A stretch of DNA of 8,264 nucleotides from Eggerthellaceae bacterium (GTDB lineage Bacteria > Actinomycetota > Coriobacteriia > Coriobacteriales > Eggerthellaceae). Location of the stretch: positions 1 to 8,264 of the forward strand of contig CAAEEV010000122.1 in NCBI GenBank assembly GCA_900754955.1, given 5' to 3'. The position numbers and the translations under genes were made by a program. This document shows positions 1 through 4,859 of the stretch, in pieces (position 1 is the first letter of the stretch; the number at the start of each line of letters is the position of its first letter). The notes under the pieces were generated by a model. It saw only the letters and a program-made list of their open reading frames with translations, did not search any database and was not told the DNA's origin.

Positions 1-382
1 CGAGCTCGCGTAGAAACGATGCGAACGCCCTCAGTCCCCGTCCCGCCTGGTATGCGGTCGAGTTGAGGTCGAGGCCCTGATCCGTGCACGCCTCCACGAT
101 CGCCGCTACGTACGCCGCGGGCGACAGGTAGCTCTCCGCGCAGGTGCGGAACGTCTTGCTGAAGTTGACGCGGGTGCGCTGCTCGGTTTTCTTCGCGATT
201 CCCTGCATCGACGAGCCAGTCATGGGTTTGTCCGCAACGCCGAGCGCGCGCAGCACGGAGGCGGTACGGCTTTTCAGCTGCTTGTTCCTGCTGATCTTCT
301 TGCAGAAATCGAGCTCCTGAAGGTAGGTGCGCGCAGGCCATGCGTTGTCGATGTTCGAGCGAATTGCGCGATAGTCCTGCAT
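1..382 (-). CDS. Unrecognised protein, N-terminal 127 residues (gene continues beyond window start)
   Basis: An open frame with no stop runs from ATG at 382 down to base 1, so only the N-terminal part is present. The start is supported by a purine-rich GGAAGGAAG ribosome site just upstream on the minus strand. The protein begins MQDYRAIRSNIDNAWPARTY and is basic in its middle (residues about 28-80, many Lys and Arg). It then becomes more alanine-rich and helical, with a segment around YLSPAAYVAAIVEACTDQG. There is no signal peptide, membrane segment or metal motif in the visible part. I do not recognise the family. It is divergent from the zinc-motif gene starting at 600, and the two share a 217-base control region. 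The charge pattern would suit a nucleic-acid-binding protein, but that is only a guess. Confidence 0.65.
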   Translation of the reverse strand, partial: MQDYRAIRSNIDNAWPARTYLQELDFCKKISRNKQLKSRTASVLRALGVADKPMTGSSMQGIAKKTEQRTRVNFSKTFRTCAESYLSPAAYVAAIVEACTDQGLDLNSTAYQAGRGLRAFASFLREL

Positions 383-452
383 GGTTGTCTTCCTTCCTGG
401 GCCAGAGCGCGTGGCGTGCGGTCTTTTGCGGCGTCGCTTGCACGGTCGGTGT

Positions 453-477
453 CTGTCGGCGAAGCGTCAGCCGACAG
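453..477. promoter_or_regulatory. Perfect dyad in the divergent region, candidate operator
   Basis: CTGTCGGC (453-460) and GCCGACAG (470-477) are perfect inverted arms of 8 bp around a 9-base centre. Neither strand has a T-run after the hairpin, so it is not a typical terminator. It sits between two divergent genes, where an operator would be expected. Function is inferred from position and symmetry only. Confidence 0.35.
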
Positions 478-507
478 GATACACCCGAATAGGCGTTTCA
501 AGAACGT

Positions 508-538
508 TTGCCGTTGTGCGGGCGGGTCGTGCGATACT
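508..538 (+). promoter_or_regulatory. Possible promoter of the 97-residue zinc-motif gene
   Basis: TTGCCG (508-513) and GATACT (533-538) resemble sigma-70 type -35 and -10 boxes, but the 19-base spacer is longer than ideal. Transcription would start near 545 and give a leader of about 55 bases. This is a weak match. Confidence 0.25.
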
Positions 539-599
539 GGAGGAAAAGCAGAGAGGCGTGCTCTCGGAAGCGCGCTGCGAAGAATCGGGAAGGTGCGCA

Positions 600-893
600 A
601 TGGGAAGCAGAAAGCCGTCGGCGAACGCGAAGAAGGTCGCGAAGTTCAAGGCGCAGCTCGGCGGCATGGACGACTTGTTCGCGCGGGAGGACGAGCGTCG
701 CGAGCGGCGTTCCGCGGAGCACGAGGCGGCGCTCGAGAAGAAGGCGTGCACCTCGAAGAACCGCTACGCGTTTCGCAGCGACGCCGAGGAGGCGATCCGC
801 CTCTGCGCCGATCACGGCACGCGCGGGCTCCACAGCTACAAGTGCCCGTACTGCGGCGGCTGGCATCTGACCTCGAAGCCCGAGCGAAAATAG
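600..893 (+). CDS. Small protein with C-terminal CPYCGGWHLT zinc-binding motif
   Basis: 97 residues. The frame stays open upstream to 381, but ATG 600 is chosen because GGGAAGG (587-593) lies 6 bases before it and the upstream codons look random. Residues 1-48 are highly charged (Lys, Arg, Glu, probably helical). From residue 50 the pattern is C50-x2-K, an aromatic and 'SDAEEA' stretch, then C82-x2-C85-x3-H89 in YKCPYCGGWHLTSKP. C50, C82, C85 and H89 would make a four-ligand zinc site. Small proteins with the ending 'Y-C-P-x-C-x-x-W-H-L-T' are, as I remember, common in actinobacterial genomes, phages and plasmids and have no assigned biochemical role. It is probably cytoplasmic and may bind nucleic acid. 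It is divergent from the gene at 1-382 and convergent with the one at 1062-1322. Confidence 0.75.
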   Translation: MGSRKPSANAKKVAKFKAQLGGMDDLFAREDERRERRSAEHEAALEKKACTSKNRYAFRSDAEEAIRLCADHGTRGLHSYKCPYCGGWHLTSKPERK

Positions 894-984
894 GCGGAGA
901 CGGGGGGCTGGGCGGCGCGCTGAACCGCAGTGTGGGCGATAGGCTCCCATCGCAAAGCGCGTTTGCCGCCCTCGCATATCTTCC

Positions 985-1026
985 CGAAACGCAAAACGCC
1001 CCGCCAGCAGGGGGACTGGCAGGGCG
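985..1026 (-). terminator. Rho-independent terminator of the 86-residue gene
   Basis: CGCCCCGCCAG (997-1007) pairs with CTGGCAGGGCG (1016-1026), giving an 11-bp stem with one G-U-type mismatch and an 8-base loop. On the minus strand the stem is followed by GTTTTGCGTTT, a T-rich tail. It lies 36 bases past the stop of the minus-strand gene at 1062. The plus strand has no T-run, so it probably does not serve the gene ending at 893. Confidence 0.75.
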
Positions 1027-1061
1027 AAGAGGGAGCGCGGCAAGAGCCGGCAACGTGGAGG

Positions 1062-1322
1062 CTAAGCCTGCTTGTACACGACGTACGTCTTGCCCACCTG
1101 GCCGTTCGCGTCGAATGCGGCGATCTCCGCCGTGGTCTTGAACTCAAGGTCGTCGCCCTTGAAGCCGTAATCGCTGTTGTTCATCGTGTACTGATACCCG
1201 TAGATGATGCCGCCTTCGTCAGCGCCCTTGTCCTGCGCATCGACAAGCTCCTGAGCGGCTTCCTTGCACTTATCGAGCTCCTTCGGGTTCCAGAGACGAT
1301 CTCCGCCGAGCGGTCCAAGCAT
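1062..1322 (-). CDS. Hypothetical 86-residue protein
   Basis: ATG at 1322 is the start: a full AGGAGG lies 5 bases upstream on the minus strand, while the longer upstream frame has no such site. The protein begins MLGPLGGDRLWNPKELDKCK. It has an acidic helical part (about residues 12-36, rich in Glu, Asp and Lys), then a Gly/Tyr stretch (IIYGYQYTMNNSDYGF, about 40-55), and ends in short strands (KTYVVYKQA). There is one cysteine (C19), with no signal peptide or membrane segment. I do not recognise the family. The good ribosome site and the terminator just downstream support a real, single-gene transcript. It is divergent from the trigger-factor-like gene, with 184 bases between the two starts. 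Confidence 0.7.
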   Translation of the reverse strand: MLGPLGGDRLWNPKELDKCKEAAQELVDAQDKGADEGGIIYGYQYTMNNSDYGFKGDDLEFKTTAEIAAFDANGQVGKTYVVYKQA

Positions 1323-1368
1323 GATGTCCTCCTTTGATTGGAACTGCCAATGCCACCATGGTATATGT

Positions 1369-1412
1369 CCCCGTTTCGGAGAGAGCTGGCATGGCTCCAA
1401 CGAAACGAGGGG
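1369..1412. repeat. Imperfect inverted repeat between divergent genes
   Basis: CCCCGTTTCG (1369-1378) pairs with CGAAACGAGGGG (1401-1412), with two extra bases in the right arm. Inside it GGAG/CTCC can also pair. Next to it GAGGGG occurs twice (1407-1412 and again near 1428), with CCTCC after each. The region is the shared control region or leader of the genes starting at 1322 and 1507. Without a T-run it is more likely an operator or leader structure than a terminator. Confidence 0.3.
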
Positions 1413-1506
1413 CCTCCCCAACAAAGAGGGGATGCCTCCTTGCCTCATCCAGCAACGTGGGCGGGATACTCTTGCGCTATGAGATATCGAGAGCGAGGAG
1501 GCAGCG

Positions 1507-2817
1507 ATGAAATGCGTCATTCAGGCAAGGGAAGAAGAGATCGTGCCCGTTGCGGTCGATCTCGAAGCGAGTGAGGTGAGCGCGTATCTGAAGACGTTCT
1601 ACCTGGGGTTCGCTCAGCACTCGGGGCTCAAGCCCGAACGAGGGCTGACGGCCAAGCAGATCGTCGAGCGCGATCTCGACGCCGATGAGGTCGGTCGTGC
1701 GGCAAGTGAGGCTGTCGTCAGGAAGGCGACCCCTCTTGTGCTCGATCGCGCGGGAATCGATGCGGTGGGGGAGCCCTCGTACGGCTGCTACGGGTATGCG
1801 ACGGAGGACAAGCCCTACTCGTTTGTTCTCCGCGTCGTTGCCAAGCCTCGCATACCGCTCACCTCGTACGATCCCGTGGAGCTTCCCGAAGCAACTGAGG
1901 ACGTCGGCGAGGAAGAGGTGGATGCGTTCATGGCGCGCGTTGCTCAGTTCCACCCTGATGCGGTGGTCGACGAAGACGCCCGGGAGGTTCTTCCGGATTC
2001 AGCGGTTCTGCTCGGCATGAAGACGACGAAGGAGGGCGTTTCCTGCGAAGCGCTGTCGTTTGAGGAAAAGGAATATCGTCTGGGGAAGGGCGACATGCCC
2101 GAAGGGTTCGATGATCAGCTCGTCGGTGCGCGGGTTGGGGAAGTGCGCGAGGTGACGTTCGCTTCGCCGGAACCTTCGACGACGGCTGGCCAGAATGACG
2201 AAAGGGGGTCTTCCGCTCTGCGTTATCGCTCGGAAGTTGAGGTGAAGGCGATCCTCAAGCTGGTGGAGCCGCGCATTGACGACGAATGGGTGGCGACGCA
2301 CGTTACGGGATGCGCGACGGTCCAGGAGATGAGGAGCAGAGCGAAGCGGGAGCTGCAGCAGGAGCGGCGCTCCCGCCAGGGGGAATACGATCGCTACCTC
2401 GCTGCGAGCGAAGCGGCTGCGCGTCTGTCCACTCCGATTCCCGATGCGGTGTTCGAAGCCGCTTACGCGGAGTCGCTTGCCCAGCTGCGCGCATCGCTCG
2501 AGCAAAGGGGCCAGACTGAGGAGGCGTATCTTCGCGAAAGCGGAATGACGCCCGATCAGTTCAAATACCAGCTGATGAGTCAGGTGCGCGAACGGCTGCG
2601 CCAAGAAGTGGCGCTCGACGCAGTGGCGGAACATGCTCGCCTGAGCGTCACCAAAACGGAGTTGAAGCATTACCTCGAAACGCTGGCGGAGCGTGACGGC
2701 GGCGGCGTTCTCGAGGAGCTCGAGCAGCGCGGCGGCATGCGCGCCGCCCGTGAGGGGGCTCTGCGCGCGAAGGCGAACGACTGGCTTGTGGAGCATGCGC
2801 GCCGCGTTAGCGCCTGA
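1507..2817 (+). CDS. Trigger-factor-like chaperone, divergent
   Basis: 436 residues, the usual length of trigger factor (Tig), with AGGAGG (1496-1501) 5 bases before the ATG. Trigger factor binds the ribosome exit site and protects new chains. The domain order fits. Residues 1-110 resemble the ribosome-binding domain (ending 'LDRAGIDAVGEPSY'). YDPVELPE (121-128) and VGEEEVDAFM (133-142) match the linker. Residues about 163-250 are an FKBP-like domain with GFDDQLVGARVGEVREVTF (200-218). The rest is a helical C-terminal arm. The oddity is residues 40-48, where the family signature G-F-R-x-G-K should be but the sequence reads GLKPERGLT. The gene is also not followed by clpP or clpX as tig often is. 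It may be a specialised paralogue, or a divergent sole copy. Family assignment is firm; chaperone activity on the ribosome is uncertain. Confidence 0.8.
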   Translation: MKCVIQAREEEIVPVAVDLEASEVSAYLKTFYLGFAQHSGLKPERGLTAKQIVERDLDADEVGRAASEAVVRKATPLVLDRAGIDAVGEPSYGCYGYATEDKPYSFVLRVVAKPRIPLTSYDPVELPEATEDVGEEEVDAFMARVAQFHPDAVVDEDAREVLPDSAVLLGMKTTKEGVSCEALSFEEKEYRLGKGDMPEGFDDQLVGARVGEVREVTFASPEPSTTAGQNDERGSSALRYRSEVEVKAILKLVEPRIDDEWVATHVTGCATVQEMRSRAKRELQQERRSRQGEYDRYLAASEAAARLSTPIPDAVFEAAYAESLAQLRASLEQRGQTEEAYLRESGMTPDQFKYQLMSQVRERLRQEVALDAVAEHARLSVTKTELKHYLETLAERDGGGVLEELEQRGGMRAAREGALRAKANDWLVEHARRVSA

Positions 2818-2923
2818 TCTGTGCTTCGTGTCAGCGAGAGGCGTGCGTGCGCACGAATGCGCGCCGCGCTGGCGGGCTGCCTCATCGTTTGCTACGGGGC
2901 TGCTCAAGCGAACGCTGCTGTTC

Positions 2924-2952
2924 TTGGACGCAGACGTTTTCTAATCTAAATA
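2924..2952 (+). promoter_or_regulatory. Likely promoter of the zinc-ribbon repeat protein
   Basis: TTGGAC (2924-2929) and TAAATA (2947-2952) are separated by 17 bases, the ideal spacing, in an otherwise GC-rich stretch with a local AT-rich patch (CTAATCTAAATA). Transcription would start near 2959, about 35 bases before the ATG at 2994. This suggests the gene is transcribed on its own and not only by read-through from the trigger-factor-like gene. Confidence 0.45.
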
Positions 2953-2993
2953 GGCAAGCTGAGAACGAACAAGGCGATTCAGAGGAGGACGCT

Positions 2994-3221
2994 ATGTGCT
3001 TCAGACCGGCGACGGCAAATACCAACACCATTTCCTGCCCCATGTGCGGGCATGAGAACCCCCTTGGCGCTACGGCGTGCGAGGAATGCGGCTTCTCGGT
3101 GGGTCAGGGCGGTGGCGCCCCCAAGGCCCCTGGCGCTCCCGGAGCACCCAAGGCTCCCGGTGCTCCGAAGGCTCCTGGAGCACCCAAGGCCCCCGGCGCC
3201 CCCAAGGCTCCGCAGAACTAG
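2994..3221 (+). CDS. Zinc-ribbon protein with GAPKAP repeat tail
   Basis: 75 residues. ATG 2994 is chosen over upstream starts because AGGAGG (2983-2988) lies 5 bases before it. Residues 15-32 form a zinc ribbon, C15-x2-C18-x10-C29-x2-C32 (CPMCGHENP ... ACEECG), of the type that opens many small bacterial proteins. After GQGGG comes a disordered tail (about 41-73) of five GAPKAP hexapeptides plus one extra GAP, ending QN. There is no signal peptide or membrane segment, so it is probably cytoplasmic. The Lys in every hexapeptide makes the tail basic, as in Ala/Pro/Lys tails of histone-H1-like proteins, so contact with nucleic acid or an acidic surface is possible but unproven. It is monocistronic, between a promoter-like site and a strong terminator. 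Confidence 0.8.
   Translation: MCFRPATANTNTISCPMCGHENPLGATACEECGFSVGQGGGAPKAPGAPGAPKAPGAPKAPGAPKAPGAPKAPQN
3111..3218 (+). repeat. In-frame 18-bp tandem repeat coding for GAPKAP
   Basis: About six imperfect 18-bp units (one cut to 9 bp) encode Gly-Ala-Pro-Lys-Ala-Pro. The units differ mainly at third codon positions (for example GGAGCACCCAAGGCTCCC against GGTGCTCCGAAGGCTCCT). This shows selection for the peptide and an age greater than a very recent expansion. Unit number would change in multiples of three bases, so length variation would keep the frame. Confidence 0.8.
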
Positions 3222-3246
3222 CACGCACGTAGCCATCTCATCCCTC

Positions 3247-3292
3247 CGCTCGGACCCGCGATCCCTAGCCTCGCGGGTCCGAGCGCTTTTTT
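3247..3292 (+). terminator. Strong rho-independent terminator
   Basis: CCGCTCGGACCCGCG without its first base (3247-3260) pairs perfectly with 3272-3285, giving a 14-bp stem with an 11-base loop, followed by TTTTTT at 3287-3292. It lies 25 bases after the stop of the zinc-ribbon gene. On the minus strand there is no T-run beyond the stem, so it is weaker as an end for the converging LysR gene. Confidence 0.95.
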
Positions 3293-3345
3293 GGCTCATG
3301 TTGGGCGAGTCCGTTCGCGACGCGCTGGCACCGCCTTTTGGGCCG

Positions 3346-4317
3346 TTATCTGTACAGCGTGTAAAGCCCCGTGTCGAGATGCTTCTCATAGAAGCCGTCG
3401 AGAATGCGCACGAGCTCGAGGAACGCTTCGGACTCGAACCCCTCCTTAGTTCCGATGAATCCGATTTCCAGTTCGTAGGGGCACTGCATGTCACAGAGCA
3501 CGAATTTTCCGTTGCTGTCGATGGTGAGCGGGGCAAAGGCGGGCAGGAACGAGTGCGCCGCGCCGCTCTCCACCATCCTCTTACGCAGGGAGAAGTCGGT
3601 GCTGGAAAGCGAGATGGCGTGGTTTCCGAAACGCTTGGCAAGAACGTTGCGCAGCGCAGTGTTGGTGGTGACGAGCGGCTTCGAGGTGATCTCCTTGTCA
3701 GACAGGCTCTTACGGCTTGCGAGCGGCGATGAGGCTGCAACCATCACTTTGTCGAAGCTTTTCATGTAGGGACGGTAGACGAACCCCTCCTCAGTGAGGT
3801 CGCTTATGCCTTCCTTGTCGGATATCTGATCCTGGCTGAAGAAGCACATGAGCCCGATGAACGGGTTGCCTCCGTCGTCTTTGTCGGCGTTCGCTCTGTG
3901 GGCGAGGATGTTCTGGCGAATCTGGGAATTGTCGGATTCGCGAAAGTGGATGTTCTTCGACTCGAAGATGTAGCTCTTGGCGCTGTCGGTCAAGAAGGCG
4001 AGCGTGCCGATGTTCTGGCAGTCGAACACGAGGGATCGGTCGCTCGACGGATGAGGCCGAGACTTTTCCATGGCGCTGTCGATGAGATCAGAATAGGCAT
4101 CGACGACGCGCGTTATCGGCTCGATGAGCTCCTCTCCGACAGGAGACAGCTCGAGCTTGTTGGAGTATCTGATGAGCAGGTCGCACCCGAGCTCCTTCTC
4201 GAATTCGCCCATGGCGCGACTCATGCCTTGCGGCGATATGAAATTGAGTTTGGCAGCCTGTGTTATGGATTTCGTCTTGGCGACATCAAGGAAATAATGC
4301 AGATATTCGATGTTCAC
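3346..4317 (-). CDS. LysR-type transcriptional regulator
   Basis: 323 residues, the normal length for the family. The start is GTG at 4317, directly after an in-frame TAG, so no earlier start is possible. The N-terminus MNIEYLHYFLDVAKTKSITQ is the classic LysR beginning. The winged helix-turn-helix covers about residues 1-60 (SITQAAKLNFISPQGMSRAM, then GCDLLIRYSNKLELSPVGEE). From about residue 93 to 310 lies the periplasmic-binding-protein-like effector domain, which in this family binds a small, often aromatic, co-inducer. It is divergent from the molybdenum enzyme operon, the standard arrangement for a LysR protein controlling its neighbour, usually as an activator while repressing itself. 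The target operon and ligand are inferences. Its codons are less G/C-ending than those of the enzyme genes, which may reflect low expression or separate origin. Confidence 0.92.
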   Translation of the reverse strand: MNIEYLHYFLDVAKTKSITQAAKLNFISPQGMSRAMGEFEKELGCDLLIRYSNKLELSPVGEELIEPITRVVDAYSDLIDSAMEKSRPHPSSDRSLVFDCQNIGTLAFLTDSAKSYIFESKNIHFRESDNSQIRQNILAHRANADKDDGGNPFIGLMCFFSQDQISDKEGISDLTEEGFVYRPYMKSFDKVMVAASSPLASRKSLSDKEITSKPLVTTNTALRNVLAKRFGNHAISLSSTDFSLRKRMVESGAAHSFLPAFAPLTIDSNGKFVLCDMQCPYELEIGFIGTKEGFESEAFLELVRILDGFYEKHLDTGLYTLYR

Positions 4318-4321
4318 CTAG

Positions 4322-4330
4322 CCCCCCCCC
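4322..4330 (-). repeat. Nine-G tract serving as LysR ribosome binding site
   Basis: On the minus strand GAGGGGGGGGG stands a few bases before the GTG start of the LysR gene and is its only visible Shine-Dalgarno sequence. A homopolymer of nine G is prone to slip during replication, which would alter the spacing to the start codon and so the amount of regulator. It could equally be a sequencing weak point. Confidence 0.5.
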
Positions 4331-4492
4331 TCACGGTAATTACGAAACGATGCGAGCCAGAACGTGCCCGTCATGATCAAGACCCCCTGTTTTGAGAAAC
4401 GAAACGGTACGCGATTGCCGACGCCGAGGGTGCTGCCCGTTTTCCGAATCGGCCCTGACGCTTTGCCGGTTGCGTTCCCGCTCCTCAATTGT

Positions 4493-4536
4493 AGGCGGAA
4501 CCGCTTTCCCTGCAAGGCGGAACCGCTTTCCCTGCA
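4493..4536. repeat. Perfect 22-bp tandem duplication with internal dyad
   Basis: Two identical adjacent 22-bp units, 4493-4514 and 4515-4536, each beginning AGGCGGAACCGC and ending CCCTGCA. Each contains GCGG-AA-CCGC, a short dyad. A third, degenerate start of a unit (CCGCTTCCTC) follows at 4537. Spacing of 22 bp is about two helical turns, so proteins on the two copies would sit on the same DNA face. It lies 157-200 bp upstream of the LysR start and about 324 bp before the enzyme start. Operator function is inferred. Confidence 0.7.
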
Positions 4537-4659
4537 CCGCTTCCTCAAGCCATTGAGCACAACAAAACGTTGATCTCCTTCACCGAAAAACACAGCTCGT
4601 CCTCATCAACGAAAACGAGGGGCAGCACAATGGTCCGCTTGTTTTTCGGCTCTGCTGCG

Positions 4660-4683
4660 CTCCCTATATTGCTTGATAGGGAG
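4660..4683. promoter_or_regulatory. Perfect dyad CTCCCTAT-N8-ATAGGGAG, candidate operator/promoter
   Basis: Arms 4660-4667 and 4676-4683 are perfect inverted repeats around ATTGCTTG. The left arm overlaps TATATT (4665-4670), a possible -10 box for the enzyme operon with only a poor -35 (TTTTTC at 4642-4647, 17-base spacer). A weak promoter with a dyad on it fits control by a dimeric regulator. There is no T-run, so it is not a terminator. It is an even-length dyad and does not fit the exact T-N11-A LysR box, so the binding protein is not certain. Confidence 0.45.
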
Positions 4684-4859
4684 ATCGGCGCTCGGGTCAT
4701 CACCCCCTTACCCGACTGGAGCTCCGATCGCTCATCTGGACGTCTGGCGCGCATGTCGTCCCGAGCGGCTTTCAGCCGGTAGCTGCCCGAATGCGCGCGG
4801 CACCGCGCCGCGACGTCCTGCGGAACTAGAGGCAGGTATGGAGGAGAAAGAGGAGGAGT

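Larger units (their letters stand above)
4318..4859. promoter_or_regulatory. Divergent control region between LysR gene and enzyme operon
   Basis: 542 bases with no gene I can support. It holds, from left to right: a nine-base C tract (4322-4330) that forms the GAGGGGG ribosome site of the LysR gene on the minus strand; a perfect 22-bp tandem repeat (4493-4536); a small dyad CTCAA-N4-TTGAG (4544-4557); a perfect dyad with 8-bp arms (4660-4683) over a TATATT box; and a purine-rich stretch (4841-4858) ahead of the catalytic-subunit ATG. Such length and content suit an activator-dependent promoter. The 91-codon minus-strand frame ending at 4318 looks non-coding because it runs through the tandem repeat and has no ribosome site. 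Confidence 0.6.

Noticed and set aside
381..599. Longer N-terminus for the zinc-motif protein (start at 381)
   Set aside because: The extra 73 codons cover the divergent control region, overlap the start of the opposite gene, and have no ribosome site, while ATG 600 has a good one.
416..1141. 241-codon plus-strand frame across the zinc-motif gene and the downstream terminator
   Set aside because: It runs through a terminator and an opposite-strand gene, and its Arg/Gly-rich composition is that of an out-of-frame read.
1999..2907. 302-codon minus-strand frame opposite the trigger-factor-like gene
   Set aside because: Antisense shadow of a gene with a recognisable family and a good ribosome site; Arg/Leu-rich composition without motifs.
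4318..4593. 91-codon minus-strand frame upstream of the LysR gene
   Set aside because: No ribosome site, it includes the 22-bp tandem repeat, and it has no recognisable protein features; better explained as control DNA.
4660..4683. Hairpin as a transcription terminator
   Set aside because: No T-run follows on either strand, the stem is only 8 bp, and it lies between divergent promoters where no transcript should end.
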